Source: Cordia subcordata
Taxonomy: Eukaryota > Streptophyta > Magnoliopsida > Boraginales > Cordiaceae
Direction of reading: 5' to 3'
Length of the DNA stretch: 64,000 nucleotides
NCBI GenBank assembly: GCA_028554755.1
Contig: JAPTOF010000006.1
Coordinates: 18,785,001 to 18,849,000 of the forward strand
Part shown: in pieces, positions 22,644 through 35,236 of the stretch
How positions within the stretch are numbered: position 1 is the first letter of the stretch
Layout of the letters: each line of letters starts with the position of its first letter
Made by a program: the position numbers and the translations under genes
Notes under the pieces: generated by a model
Databases searched by the model: none
The model's input: the letters and a program-made list of their open reading frames with translations, nothing else
What the model was told of the DNA's origin: nothing

Positions 22644-23808
22644 CTAAAGCATTAAAACTTCCGTACGAGCCATGCTCGAATCATATGCATGCTTCAAGTG
22701 TTGCCCATTCACAGTCAACTCTCGACCATCCTTCAAGTCCTTGATCTTGACCGCTTCTGAAGGGTAGGCAACCAACACTTCACACGGACGATCCCATCTT
22801 GACTTGTGCTTACATGGAAAGAGCTTCAAACGTGAGTTAAACAACTATCTTGACTTGTGCTTACATGGAAAGAGCTTCAAACATGAGTTAAACAACCAAA
22901 CTTTATCAGAGGAAGAGAATGATTTCTTTATAATGTGTTTAACCTGAATTCTCTTTATCCAATCCTTATAAAGCTTGGCGTTTTCATATGCCTCAAACCT
23001 AAGCTCCTCTAACTCAGCTAGGCCAAGCTTTCTCTTCTTACCTACTCTTGCCAAGTCAAAGTTTAGGGCTTTAATTGCCCAATAAGCCTTATGGTCTAGT
23101 TCTATTAGCAAGTGACAAGCTTCCCATAAACCAATCTATACAGAGACATACCAATGGGAGTCTTAAAGGCGGTACGATAGGCCCACAAAGCATCATTCAA
23201 CCTCATAGACCAATCTCTGCTATCAGGCCCAACCGTTTTCTCCAAAATGTGCTTGATCTCCCTATTGGAAAGCTCTAATTTTCCACTAGTTTGCAAGTGA
23301 TAAGGAGTAGCTACCATATAGATAAACGAATATTTTCTCAATAAGGCCCTTAAAATTCTATGGTGAAAATGCAATCCCCCATCACTCTTAAGACCCTGGG
23401 GACTCCAAATCTATAGAAAATATTCTCCTTAATAAATTTCACTACTACCCTATGGTCATTAGTGCGTGTAGGAATAGCCTCAACCCATTTGGACACATAG
23501 TCAACGGCCACTAAAATGTATTGGTACCCAAAGAAAGATGGAAATGGTCCTATGAAATCTATACCCCAAATATCAAATAATTCACAAGAAAAAATAGGAG
23601 ATAAAGGCATCATGTTTCTCCTCACGATAGACCCAAATTTTTGACATCTCAAACACTTTTTGGAATATTCTTGGGCATTCCTAAAGAGAGTGGGCCAAAA
23701 TAATCCATATTGCAAGACCTTCGTAGCGGTCTTGTTCCTACTAAAATGACCTTCACACCCCTCATCATGACACATACTTAACACGCTCTCAAACTCGTCC
23801 TCGAGCAC
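22644..23808 (-). pseudogene. element A integrase, frameshifted
   Basis: Three frames cover the integrase. 23350-23808 (152 aa) has the zinc-finger part MCHDEGCEGHF and CLRCQKF (HHCC) and the first catalytic Asp in IWGIDFIGPF; the second Asp region reads [10 protein letters not shown] and is destroyed. 23105-23374 holds [20 protein letters not shown] with the Glu region, then [16 protein letters not shown]. 22644-23111 carries the C-terminal domain, including a 51-bp tandem duplication. It would join element cDNA to the chromosome; this copy is dead. Confidence 0.85.
22797..22898 (-). repeat. 51-bp tandem duplication in element A integrase
   Basis: The block starting TGACTTGTGCTTACATGG occurs at 22800 and again at 22851, offset 51 bp, with one nearby change (CGTGAG to CATGAG). 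It duplicates the LFNS-LKLFPCKHKSR part of the C-terminal domain. The other elements have one copy. Confidence 0.8.
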
Positions 23809-23823
23809 CCACTGACGAATTAT

Positions 23824-24645
23824 TTAATCTGCACACAATTTAAAAAGATAGGGATCCTCCCAAAAGAAATGCCTAACTTGTGCTAAGAACCTATCTCTTT
23901 CTCTCTTCTCCCAATGGGAGGGAAAACTTCCTGTACCAAGATAGTTAATTATGTGAGCAAACCAAGGTGTGTGATGAGATACGGCAAATAATTGCTCATC
24001 GGGAAAGGAATCACGAAAAAGAGATGGATCTTTAGAAAACTCACTAACAAGACGGGAAAGATGATCTGCAACTAAGTTTTCTCTACCCTTCTTATCCTGG
24101 ATCTCAACATTGAATTCTTGAAGAAGGAGCAACCACCTAATCAAGTGGGGCTTAGATTCTTTCTTAGCTAACAAATACATCAATGCCGCATGATCGGTGT
24201 AGACAATCACTTTGGACCCTAGGATGTACGACCTAAACTTGTTAAGGGAGAAGACAACTGCTAGAAGCTCTTTTTCTGTAGTAGTATATTTCTTTTGAGA
24301 TTCATCAACAGCCTTGCTAGCATAGTATACAACATGGGGCGACTTATCTCGCCGTTGACCTAAAACAGCTCTTATTTCATAATCGGATGCGTCACACATA
24401 ACCTCAAATAGAAGACTATAGTCAAGTGGCTGAATGATCGGGGACATAGACAATAAGGATTTAAGCTTATTAAAAGCTCTAATAGACTCATCATCAAACT
24501 CAAAGGAAACATCTTGTTCTAACAGCCTAAACAAGGGGCGTGCTCTATGGCTAAAATCCTTAATGAACCTACGGTGTAATCTTGCATGCCCTAGAAAAGA
24601 TCTAACATCCTTAACACATAGAGAGATAGGCAACTTTTCAATCAA
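23824..24645 (-). CDS. element A RT connection and RNase H domain (273-aa open frame)
   Basis: An uninterrupted frame starts in the RT thumb/connection ([20 protein letters not shown]) and covers the whole RNase H. The catalytic acids are Asp85 in [11 protein letters not shown], Glu124 in [11 protein letters not shown], Asp151 in VYTDHAAL and the Asp of VADHLSR near 194. It removes RNA from RNA-DNA hybrids during reverse transcription. The frame continues into the spacer before integrase and ends at KLCAD. It is a piece of a polyprotein: RT upstream is split by the solo LTR at 24754 and integrase downstream is frameshifted. The ATG is not a real start. Confidence 0.8.
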   Translation of the reverse strand: MIEKLPISLCVKDVRSFLGHARLHRRFIKDFSHRARPLFRLLEQDVSFEFDDESIRAFNKLKSLLSMSPIIQPLDYSLLFEVMCDASDYEIRAVLGQRRDKSPHVVYYASKAVDESQKKYTTTEKELLAVVFSLNKFRSYILGSKVIVYTDHAALMYLLAKKESKPHLIRWLLLLQEFNVEIQDKKGRENLVADHLSRLVSEFSKDPSLFRDSFPDEQLFAVSHHTPWFAHIINYLGTGSFPSHWEKRERDRFLAQVRHFFWEDPYLFKLCAD

Positions 24646-24753
24646 TTCTACCTTAGCTGGGTCGACTTGAATTCCACTAGATTAGACAACATGATCCAAC
24701 ACTATCCCTCGTTACACCATGAAGTAGGATTTCTCCTAACTCAACACATTAGA

Positions 24754-26617
24754 TGTTAGGATTAACATGCCCTAAAGCTCACTTGTAAATAACATTTTGG
24801 ATATGAAACAATGTATAATCATTTTTTTGTTAAATGGAATTATGAGTTTCTTACATATTATCTCTGTTATGTTTTATCGATGCATGTATGAAGGTCCTCT
24901 GACTTGAACTAATGACTTAGGTGCGCAGTGAGGCTGGATGCACAGTAGGTCCAAGTGTAGATTTAGTCACGTCATTAATTGAATCCATAACCAAATAGTA
25001 GTGTTGGGCACTCTACTGGGATAAGGTTATATTGAGCAAGTCTCCTCTTTGAAGGTGATATACCTAGGTCATTAGAGGACTTTCTGGATTTGTCTCAATA
25101 GTACGTGTGTTACGTATTGGATAGGACCATTGTGAGTATATTTTCTAGAGACGTACTATCCAAGAAAGAAAACAAGACACTTACTACTACTAAATGATCA
25201 TTACTCTTAATCTTGAGTATATGTGGATGAACTAATGAAGTTAGGGTTTGGTACTTTGATTTACTATGGGTGAGATCTTATTTTATTAGGATCAACAACC
25301 TTGTGCATTGAGTGCTAAGTTCTAATTAATTAGAACATGCATATGCAAAATGGAATCTATGTGCCCCCTTTGGGATTGTCCAAATTTATCATCCGAATCT
25401 AGATCTAGTGATACTACCTTTATAGGTGTGTCGATCATATGGCTTGAGGGTCGCTCTCGAGATCAAGAGATTCCATGACCAAGGATCGTTGGCAATAGGA
25501 TAAGAAACCCAACAGAAAAAGATACAGCTAAGGAGGTGATAGTACACAGGCCAAAGGACCGGTCTTAGCTGCGGGTATACATAGAAGGGCATTATGGTCG
25601 GTTATTTAGTAGGTCAAAGACAAAGTTCACATTCTTTTGTGATAAGCTTTTGGGTAATGGCAATTATTCTTGGAGTGCAACTTTGATCTTATGGTGGAAT
25701 AGATCGGAGTTAAAAATAATTATTATGTCGCCTAGATCGGGCAAGGACATTTTAATTATTTTTGGAAGCCAAGGTTAATTGTGTCTTCTTGGTCCTTTCC
25801 CTAGTTGAAATGACTTTGAGAGAGTAATCTTGAGAGAGCAAATTCCATATTGTGGTAGTAGCCTTATTGGGCCAAAGCTTGGAATTGGGTTTGGGCTTTC
25901 TTTAGAGTCCAAGATAACCTAATTGGGCTAGGATAGTTTCCTATTGGGCTTGGGCCTCCACATGGATTATGGACTTGTGTTGGACTTGGATAATGGGCTT
26001 GGCCTAAGTCTTCCAAGACAAGTGGACAACTTGCACAAGTCTTCCAAGACAAGCTAACAAGTTGCATAAAGGAAATACTACATGAAAATTTTCTCCCACA
26101 TTGAAAGTTTAGCAACTTTAGCTGCCAAGGTTCTCTCTATAAATAGACAAGACCCTACACCTTTTATGCATTCCACTTTGTAGTTGATTTCTTCCTTTTT
26201 GGCAAGAAAATACCACAACACCTAGGACACACCTATTGTGTGATTTTTGCTCTAGTTTTTCAAAAGCATATTACTTTGCTTCTTCCCACACAAGACGCTA
26301 TTCTCTCAAGATAAGTCTCTTTAATCATAGGGAAGAAGACTAGGGAGTTGCTTATTGCGATACCCTTACAATAAATTTTTTGTGGCCTTGTTCGTGAACG
26401 GGAACAAAGCTTGTGACCGGTTTTAGCTTCATCAAAGGCCCCACGCTTCAAGAGGTTAGCTTTATATATTTTTGCAAGTAATAATTATATTCTATATGTT
26501 CTTAAGCATGTTCTTGTGTGTGTAATATGGTTATTTTATTTTCCTAGCATGTTTTCTTAGTTAAAATTTAGAAAATATGGACTAGGATACACTATACTTA
26601 ATAATATCAATCCTACA
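24754..26617 (+). mobile_element. solo LTR, probably copia type, in element A RT
   Basis: It starts TGTTAGGATT and ends AATCCTACA, short inverted ends of the kind seen in large copia LTRs. It is 1864 bp and flanked by TTAGA (24749-24753) and CTAGA (26618-26622), a target duplication with one mismatch. Element E has the uninterrupted site (AACTCAACACTAGATTC, 57429-57445). A plus-strand TATA box CTATAAATAG lies at about 26137. It has no coding domain, and the sequence is unlike the copia LTR at 1-340, so a different family. Confidence 0.78.
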
Positions 26618-27290
26618 CTAGATTCTTTTCCACACATCGGTCTAAGACTAAAGAGAGGTGACCCAAGCACTAATTAAAACTATCACCAAAGACTGAGAAG
26701 TCATCCGTGAAAATCTCTAAATGCTTCTCTATCATGCCACTATAAATGGCCATCATATATCTCTAAAATGTCACTAGAGCATTACATAGACCGAAGGGCA
26801 TCCTCCTATAGGCAAAATTGCCATAAGGGCAAGTAAAGGTGATCCTCTCCTGGTCCTCAGGAAACACAGGGATCTAATTACAACCCGAATAGCCATCTAG
26901 AACACAATAGTAGCTATGCCCAGCTACTTTATCTAAAATCTGATCTAGAAAAGGCAATAGAAAATGCTTCTTCCTAGTTTTGGAGTTAAGCTTCCTATAG
27001 TCAATACAAACTCTTTAACTCGTTGGAATACGCGTAAGGATAAGCTCTCCTCTCATTCTCTACAACCGTGATTCGGAACTTCTTAAGGACAACTTGAACT
27101 GGTCTAACCCACTCATTATTGGAGATTAGATAAATAATGCTTGCATCTAAAAGCGTAATGATCTCTTTCTTAACTACTTCGCTAATGTATAGGTTTAGCC
27201 TCCTTTGCATCTCCCTAGAAAGAACAGTTCCATCCTCAAGGTGAATACGATACATACAAACCGAAGGGTCAATACCTCTCAAATCATCAA
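26618..27290 (-). pseudogene. element A reverse transcriptase, N-terminal and central parts
   Basis: 27001-27282 encodes MRGIDPSVCMYRIHLEDG, REMQRRLN and IITLLDASIIYLISNNEWV, the start of gypsy RT, ending in a frameshifted palm. 26618-27000 matches the region of elements D and E that holds the PFGLCNA and FMDD motifs, but stops and indels break it. It joins the RNase H frame across the 24754-26617 solo LTR. Confidence 0.8.
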
Positions 27291-27294
27291 TTTT

Positions 27295-28225
27295 TCACCC
27301 TATAGCCTTCCTATGTTTCCTAAGAACCTTTAAGAGACAATCCTCATACTCATTAGAAAGATTGAAAGCTATGATAAACGGAAGGGTCTCACTAAGGCCT
27401 AGGAATGCGTACTTCGTATGATCGGAAAGGGGTTTGAGCTCTAAAGATGAGCTAGGGTCAACTAAGGAGAACTCAACCTCAACATCATCGACGGGAGCAA
27501 CACTAGAATCAAGACTAGATGGATTAACCTCAAGTGACTTATCAATCAAAGAACTCTCATCTATGGAGGTAAAAGCTACACATTTCCGATCTAAGGTGTC
27601 TAAATAAAAGCTAGTCAACAATTCCTCAAATTTTCTCAAGTCTTCTCTATTGGTCATAGTTCTCTCTACAAAGTCCTCGATACAAGAATCAATCACATCA
27701 ACTCTAAAGCACTCTTCTCCATATTCTCTTCCTATACTAGCCGTATCCATCGCCTTGGCAACCTTCATGGTGGACCTCAAATTCCCAAATTTCACCTCTA
27801 ATAACCCTGACCTACAATAAATAATGGCATCTGTAGTGGCAAGGAAAGGGCGACCTAGAAGAACGGGTGTAGAATGTCTAGAGTCATGTCCCGATTCCAT
27901 GACACTATGAGTCAACAAGGTACACAAACTCACCTACCTGGACCATAACATCCTCACTCACACCCCAAGGTCTGTACTCGGACCTATCAACTAGCTGAAG
28001 AGTAACATGTGTAGGGGACAACTCACCGACCTAGCTACTAATAGACGGAGTAGGGAATGAGATTCACACTAGACCCTAAATCTAACAAGGCGTGATCAAT
28101 CTAGGTCTGTCTAATCCTCCCAGGAATGGTGAAAGCTCCGGGGTTACTCACATTGGGCGAGAGGCCCGAAATACAAATACTACTCACTTTCTCCGTAAGC
28201 CTCACATTCTCATGAATGTTCGATG
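27295..28225 (-). pseudogene. element A protease and pre-RT linker
   Basis: The 212-aa frame 27295-27933 starts in the protease C-terminal part (VLLGRPFLATTDAII) and continues MKFGN-like text, FRVDVIDSCIEDF and PLSDHTKYAFLG to LRKHRKAIG, the linker preceding RT. The active-site part (complement of about 28060-28110) is out of frame, with the DLGSS motif partly visible. Stops separate it from gag and RT. Confidence 0.75.
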
Positions 28226-28226
28226 A

Positions 28227-30212
28227 CTAACGCTTCCATGTACAAAGATCCTTAAAGAACTTAGAATAGGAGGGAATGGAAAGGATCGCATCTATTAAAG
28301 GAAGATTGACCTTAAGGTCCTTAAGATGCTCTAAAATCTTGAAAAATCGAGAATTCTCACTAGGTATAGGCCTCTCTAAAGCGGATGGGAAGGGAACTCT
28401 AAGTGCAACACCTCTAGACACAAGGGAATCATTAATAGGTTCCTTTCCCTCCTGATAGGGGCGGGAAGTGCTACTATCTCCATGATCTCTAATAGGCTCA
28501 ACTCTCTCAACAAGACCCTCTCTAAAATCCCTCTCAACAGGGCTGCTATGTGGCTCTCTAGACTCAGAAGGACTACTAGGTGCAGGCACTGCAAAGTCAA
28601 CTCCTACCCTATTATCCACTATTCTACCACTCCTAAGAGTAGTGACAGCCTTTGCCTAGGCCTGAAGGGGATAAGTGGTATTGGTGGAGGAATAGGACTA
28701 GACACTAGGGTTCACCTCTAGTTGAGAAGGCAATTTCCCAGGGTCTTTAGTGCTCAACTACGACACAAACTGTCCTAACTAGGTATCTACCTTAGTCTGA
28801 TATCTCTCTATCTGCCACTCACAACTGGCTAACTCCTACTATATCAACTAGTAGATTGACGACTAGAAGGAGCAGGGAGTGCTTATGGCTAAGGAACACT
28901 AGTAAGATGGGGCTGATTAAGATGGTAGAAACCTGGGGGATATTGGGGATGGGGTCGCTGCTGGTGTGGAGCTTAGGCATGTAAACTAGACTCGTGCTAA
29001 CCTCGTCTCCGAGAAAATTTTGGATTATCCCTCCAACCCGAGTTATATGCGTTCGAGTATGGATTGTACTCACAAGAATAACCTTAAGAAGCACACACTT
29101 GCTCCTTCATAAACTTGGGAAAATGTGATGCTAAAAGGCAAGCTATGGTCTCATGAGACGACTCGGAACATAATGCATAAACCTTAACAACTAAAGTGGC
29201 CGAGAAAAAACCTATGGGACTAGTCTTATGACCATGAGATAAAAGAGACAAAGAAATGAATTGATCTAACTTATTTGTCAATGCCTCCACCTTAGCAGGT
29301 AAATCTAAAGAAACTCGAACCTCACTAACACTTTTCCTATTACATCCCTAACTAGACCTTTCCATAGCAAAGTTTTGAAAAGAATTTTCAGCCATCAACC
29401 CCATTTTCTCCCATGCCTCAGTTGGTCTCAAAAGATAGAAGCCATGACCAGAGATGGCATTTACCATCATCATATTTTGTTCATTTAAACCTCGAAAGAA
29501 GTATTGCAATAGGTCATGATTGTCATAGTCGTGGCGTGGACATTGTCAAAGAAAGTCCTTGAACCTTTCCCAAGCCTCATGAAAGGATTCTAAGTCATGC
29601 TAGGAGAAAGTCATAATAACGGTCCTGAGGTTGACTGTCTTGGCCATGGGATAAAATTTTTTAAAGAACATATATTGAAGCTCAGACCATGTAATAATGC
29701 AACCATTAGGTAAGGAATGCAACTAAGCCTTAGCCCTGTCCTTAAGAGAGAAAGGAAATAGTCTTAAGTGTATGACGTCTTAGGAGACATTGGGGACATG
29801 GAGAGTGGAACTCATCTCAATAAAATCATTAATATGCTCTAGAGGACTCTCATTGCTTCTCCCGTAGAAGGAAGGAAGCATGGCCAACATATTAGGCTTA
29901 ATCTCAAACCTGGTCTCCTCCAAACCCGGAATTTGAATAGCCAAATTAAGCTTAAAGGCTTCAGGGAGGAAGAATTGCTTAAGAGTGGGTTCCTCATCTA
30001 TAGATGGATCCGATCTACGGGCTCTTGTCTAAAATGATCTTGGCTTGATGCCCATGGTGATCATGAGGAGGAATGGGATTTATTAGGGGAATGGGAGGAT
30101 TTGGAGGATGATGGGATCAGCCATCTCCTCAAGAAGATCTCCTAAATTCATAAATATCGGGTTCGGGATTAAGAGGAACTACGGAATTTCTAAGAGATCT
30201 TCTACCAAGCAT
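28227..30212 (-). pseudogene. element A gag, decayed
   Basis: The likely start is the minus-strand ATG at 30210-30212, homologous to the gag start of element D. Recognisable parts in broken frames are the retrotransposon-gag core (complement of about 29440-29760), the zinc knuckle CALCSESSHETIAC (in 29084-29290, CX2CX4HX4C) and the Gag-protease junction with a Ser/Pro-rich spacer and ALERPIPSENSRFFKILEHL (28227-28619). Gag would form the particle and bind the RNA. Too many stops remain for a product. Confidence 0.78.
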
Positions 30213-30471
30213 GCACAAACTGTCCTAACTCCAACTACTTCAATCCCTGAAAACTTCAACAATCTTACGTCTACAGCAAATAAATCACAATCGTAGAAGG
30301 TCTACTAAAAATAAAAACAAAAACAAAAGAAATGGATAAGCAAATACTAAGGTAAGATAGTATAAACAAGAAGCAAGGTAAACAAAAACTAACAAACTAC
30401 AAAGGAAAAGCAAGGAAAACAAATAAAGCAACAACTAAAACACACAAAAAAAGAATGTAAACCACTATGCC

Positions 30472-30489
30472 TCCCCGGCAACGGCACCA
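30472..30489 (-). other. primer binding site of element A (tRNA-Asp type)
   Basis: On the minus strand TGGTGCCGTTGCCGGGGA lies six bases after the LTR end. It differs by one base from the complement of the 3' end of plant tRNA-Asp, the usual primer of Athila-like elements. Confidence 0.85.
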
Positions 30490-30495
30490 AGAACT

Positions 30496-30783
30496 TGGTG
30501 TCGTCTCTCGACTACAAGCTCTAAAGACGTGCAAACACAAAGATCGGTGCAGTGTAGTGTGTGCGGGAATGGGTGTCAAACCACAGGGAGGCTATATTAT
30601 GGGATGGACTCTACGTGTGTGTCCTAGAGATTGCCTAAAAAGAAACCTAAAGTAACTATTTTTGGTGTTTTTGGATAATCGGGAGCTCTAGTTAAACAAA
30701 ATGAAAGCTACACTATGAGAATGGAAAGCAGGGAAACATGCTAATCTAGAGGGAACTAACAAATGCAAGGGTGTTAGGGTGAC
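30496..30783 (-). repeat. 5' LTR remnant of element A
   Basis: This matches 19357-19642, the last part of the A 3' LTR, from TGGTGTCGTCTCTC to AGGGTGAC. It stops abruptly where the LTR of B starts, and the remaining 1.6 kb is absent from the window. Confidence 0.85.
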
Positions 30784-32664
30784 TAGTGTGCTCTTTTAGC
30801 GTAAGCCCTAAAAGACTTGCAAGCGTTTGGATTGTGTAGAATAGTGCGTACGAGTGTGGTTGTCGAACCATAAGGAAGCGTGAATTTGTGGAAGAAATTC
30901 TATGCTAGCGTGCTCCAGAAGAAGCTTAAAAAGAAGACCTAGACTAATATGTTTTTGTACTCTTTAGATTTTTGGGAGCTAAGGGAAAAAGATGAAAGAC
31001 TACACAATAAATGCACTAAGGAAAAGAAGGAAAGAACTAAGCTAACTTAGGGGATTGAAACAAGGGGAAAGGTGATCAGGTGACCTACACTTGTAAATGG
31101 GTGATTTAGCACCTCTATGCTATGGGATTCGAGGATTGGCTTTCTACATAAAGCTTTTAATACTAAGCAACTAACTAGTGTCCTAATTACACCCTAGGAC
31201 TCGGTGCGGGTCCATCTCTAAGCGTGTACACTTAGAGCTACAGCATGGTTCTTATGCACCAAAGGCCATAGGAGGGACTAGAAAGCCACTTAGGTGCGCT
31301 AGAACAATCCTACCCTAGTTCCTAAACCATTAGCAAGATTTAAAGCTAAGACGTAGGGTTTCTAGGGTCAACTAAGCCTATTCGGACTTCTATTAGCTAG
31401 ATTTAAAGCTAAAGAGGACTCGACCTAGACTAGTCCTTACTTATATATCATCATTCTAGGGATACTAAAGCGGATTAATACCTAGTAAGTGCAGTTCTAC
31501 ATGTTCTAAGGCAAGGCGTTGTGAATATGATGTCCTATCCACGATATAAACACTAGCGGGTTTGATTTACGCCATTGAAAGCATTCAAGTATCAACATGT
31601 AGCATTGATTGAGCATGTATTCACTATAAGGCATATTTCATACTCACATGGACATGAATAGAATCAACCCACTTCATAACATCCATAATCATACACATAG
31701 ACATGCATAATCTGAGGATTAGAAGTGTTCTATAGCAAATACAACCCAATCTATATACATATAACTCATTCAAGCGTTACATCAAACACATGGATATGAA
31801 TTGATATAAAGCTTCTAAAAAAAAGAAAAAAGTATGTATATATATAAGCCAATAAAATCCCATAACAAAGAGTATATATATCATCCCATTACACAAGCTA
31901 GGTACCCTAAATCATCTACTCAAGCATGAAGTAAATAAGAATGAAAGAGGTTATAGAAATCTCCCCTTTTATCCTCTCTTGTTTCTTTACAAACTCGAGC
32001 AAATCTTTACCAAGTAATGTTTGAATCCTCCAAAAATCAACTTAATTTCAAGTGTATATGTTATGTGTGAATCAGAGGTGGGTGAGAATAGTGTTTTGTG
32101 TGTGAGAAATGGGTGTATGTATGGGTTTCAAAAAATCTCTTTTGAAAGCTGAAAAGTCGAGTTTTTATAGCATCTGCTGGGCACAGACAGTCGACCTAGC
32201 TGGTTGACCAAGCCGGTGGACCGGCTTCTCTTCTTAACTCGTTCGGCTTTCATAGTAGCACTCTCTAGACTGGCCGGTCGATCGACTTTTGGAGGGGGTT
32301 GACCGGCTTAAAATGGGTTCCTTTCTGGAGTGGTCGGTAGACTGGCTATTTTTCTAGGTCGACCGGCTCCTTCAGTTGGCCTTCTATTGTCTCTTTCTTG
32401 CTCCCGGCCTTCATCACATGACCCATACCTCTTCTCTCTTTCATGTTCATTCTCATTCAAGCTCGTTTCAGCCCTATAGCTCACCTAAGGTACAAAATTA
32501 AGCATTTAGTATAGCATTTGACTTAGAAACTCAACTATGTACATTTGCTTACGCTTAGGCCTAACTCTAGTATATGTGCTATACTAATGCATCTTTTAAA
32601 GCTCTAGATACCTCTTAAACTAGGCAATTAACTATATAAATGCACACAAAAGCACAACACACCA
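30784..32664 (-). repeat. 3' LTR of element B
   Basis: 1881 bp. The minus strand starts TGGTGTGTTGTGC and ends ...AGAGCACACTA, where other family members end ...CACCA, so the terminal base pair is mutated or the edge is off by a few bases. It has a minus-strand TATA box CTATAAAAA (complement of 32162-32170), the palindrome cluster (32188-32376) and TTAGCT-type stem-loops near 31330 and 31393. Confidence 0.82.
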
Positions 32665-34149
32665 GCACCTCCAAACCTTCTCCTTGCTTGTCCCCAAGCA
32701 AGCCCAATCTCAAGTTTATTTCTAAAGTCGATGCAATTGATTGCCTAAAGGATTGACTTGCTATCACAGTTAGTCTAAGAAGCATGAAAGGGGAATTCCT
32801 ATTGTGAAGAGATTCCCAAGCCTCTTTGGATCTTCCCTCTACTTATAAGGGGTCTTGTTTCTTGTGAAAATTTCCCAAGTAGCCAATCCACCACAAGCCT
32901 TGGATTACAACTCACACATATGGGAGGTTGATATTTCGTGCCCCTAACTAACATGGCCTCCTCAATATATACACAAAGCCTCAAAGACAAGATGAGGGAA
33001 TATACAGATGTAATGGCTTATAAAAGCCTTATTCACTTATCTACAAAGATGATAGTATGTGCTAAGTTGACATTGTGTCACTTATGCACTTATCTACAAA
33101 ACTTTTTGGTGCCATTGGCTTTTTCTCCTTTTCAATTTCTTTTTATCTTTTTGATATTTTTGCACCTTTTTACCCTTTTCATTTTTTTTCGATTTTTCAT
33201 GCTTTGCATTGTATTCACACAAAAAGAAAAGAAAAAGAAAGGCTTTGGCACATAAAAAAAAACCAATCAAGGAAAAGGCATTCACATCAACAACCCTTTC
33301 TTTCAACACTCTTTCCTACCAAGCTATGGGATGGCTACAAGGGTCATTCTTAAAGGTCCTCACTCCTCACAACTTTCAAGGGCATCTCCTCTAAGTCTTG
33401 GTTCTCTCTCCACTCCATTCACTTCCCCACATTGCTACTCATATTCACTAATCAATTTAGTCAACCACAATAGCCAACACAATGATCAACCAAAAAAGTA
33501 ACAACTCAACGTGCATTAAAATTTGAAAAATTTTCACCATTTTTAACCAAATAATGCAATCTACCTTAAGAAAAACATGAAAACAATAAGACCAAACTCG
33601 CACAAACACCTCGAAACCTAAACTTTGTTCGTCCTCAAGCAAATAGAGCAAAGCACATAAACAAGCAAATTGGCATTACAAAGTAAGTAAGGGTGGTGGG
33701 GATGGGGTAAAAACATGGGAACAAGTGGGGAAAGGATAGATACAACCATGTATTTTCTTCAAAGTTCTCCATACCAATGATAGATCACCATATTACTAAC
33801 CCTATGACTCACAATCGGTAAACACTCAAAGAAGACAAGGTTAGTAACATTGCCTATGCATGCTTACAATTGCATGTGCAATAATGAGTAATGGTATATC
33901 TTATGGGACTAAGGATCAGGATTCAGCATTTTTTGGTGTAGGTGAAAGAAAAAGAAAGAAAAACAAAAAGAAAGGAAAATGAAACAAGTACACAATTGCA
34001 AAATTAAACCTAGGTTGCCTCCTAGTAGCACTAACCACCATGCCGTCAGCCAGGTGAACACCAACTCATCTTCAACCTTCATATATATGATCCTAAAGCA
34101 TTAAAACTTCCACACAAGCCATGCTCGAATCATATGCATGCTTCAGGCG
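32665..34149 (-). other. polypurine tract, hairpin and 3' UTR of element B
   Basis: Beside the LTR the minus strand reads AAGGTTTGGAGGTGC, preceded by a perfect CTTGCTTG-GGGA-CAAGCAAG hairpin (32683-32702). A second, mutated hairpin plus AGGTTTCGAGGTGT copy lies near 33606-33642. There are pyrimidine-rich tracts around 33120-33200 and the CTCCTAGTAGC box near 34019. No coding frame. Confidence 0.62.
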
Positions 34150-34584
34150 TTACCCGTTCACTGTCAACTTTTGACCATCCTTCAAATCTTTGATCTTGAT
34201 CACTCCGGAAGGGTAGACGACCAGCACTTCATACAGACTGTCCCATCTTGATTTCAGCTTACCTGGAAAAAGTTTCAAACGTGAGTTAAACAACCAAACT
34301 TTATTGGAGGGAAAGAATAATTTCTTAAGAATGTGTCTATCATGAATCCTCTTCATCCTATCCTTATAAAGTTTGGCGTTCTCATACACCTCAAATCTAA
34401 GCTCTACCAACTTCGCTAGGTCAAGCTTCGTTTTCTTACCCGCTTTTGCCAAATCAAAGTTTAAGGCCTTAATGGCCCGACAAGCCTTATGCTTTAGTTC
34501 TACCGATAAGTGACAAGCTTTCCCATAAACCATTTGATACAGAGACATACCAATAGGAGTTTTAAAAGCGGTCGGTAGGCCCAA
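34150..34584 (-). pseudogene. element B integrase C-terminal part
   Basis: A 144-aa frame with [41 protein letters not shown] and [18 protein letters not shown], the conserved C-terminal domain of this family (compare D 43960-44250 and E 53011-53415). A frameshift near 34565-34585 separates it from the catalytic core. Confidence 0.82.
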
Positions 34585-35236
34585 AAAGCATCATTATATC
34601 TAGTAGACCAAGCTTCTTATCGGGCCTAACCATTTTTTCTAAAATGTGCTTCATCTCCCTATTGGACACCTTTACTTGTCCACTAGTTTGTAGGTGATAA
34701 GGAGTAGCTATCTTGTGGGTGACCGAATATTTTCTCAACAAGGCCTCTAAAGTCCTATAGCAAAAATGCAAACCCCTATCACTAATCAAGATCTTAGGGA
34801 CTCTAAATCTAGAGAAAATGTTCTCGTTAATGAACTTAACCACTACCCTATGGTCATTAGTGCATGTGGGAATAGCTTCAACCCATTTGGACATATAATC
34901 AATGGCCACTAAAATGTATTGGTACTCGAAGGAAGGTGGAAATGGACCTATGAAATCTATACCCCAAACATCAAACAATTCACAAGAAAGAATAGGAGAT
35001 AAAGGCATCATGTTTCTCCTAGAGATAGACCCAAATTGTTGACATCTCAAATACTTTTTGCAATATTCTTGGGCATCCCCAAAGAGAGTGGGCCAAAATA
35101 ATCCACATTGTAAGACCTTAGTGGCAGTCTTCTTCCTACTAAAATGACCTCCACACCCCTCATCGTGACACATACTTAACATGCTCTCAAACTCGTCCTC
35201 GGGCACACACCGGTGAATCATTTGATCCATACACAT
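34562..35236 (-). pseudogene. element B integrase zinc finger and catalytic core
   Basis: A 224-aa frame. The zinc-binding part reads [11 protein letters not shown] and CKKYLRCQQF, where one zinc Cys reads as Tyr. The core has Asp in VWGIDFIGPF and Asp in LISDRGLHF, but the Glu position reads as Lys (GQVKVSNREMK). Both losses are G-to-A changes on the coding strand. The fold is recognisable but the enzyme would be inactive. Confidence 0.84.

Larger units (their letters stand above)
19357..30783 (-). mobile_element. Ty3/gypsy element A (Athila-like), degenerate, 5' LTR truncated
   Basis: Minus-strand order: partial 5' LTR (30496-30783), primer site, gag, protease, RT, RNase H, integrase, long 3' UTR, polypurine tract and a complete 3' LTR (19357-21244). 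Stops and frameshifts run throughout. A copia-type solo LTR splits RT. The 5' LTR is cut where the LTR of element B starts, and its remaining ~1.6 kb is not found in the window. The left flank base pairs are GGTAA (19352-19356). Confidence 0.88.

Noticed and set aside
33075..33353. Phe-rich membrane-like ORFs in 3' UTRs (also near 42832, 52000, 63600)
   Set aside because: They arise from pyrimidine-rich tracts, run against the element's coding strand and are not conserved in frame.
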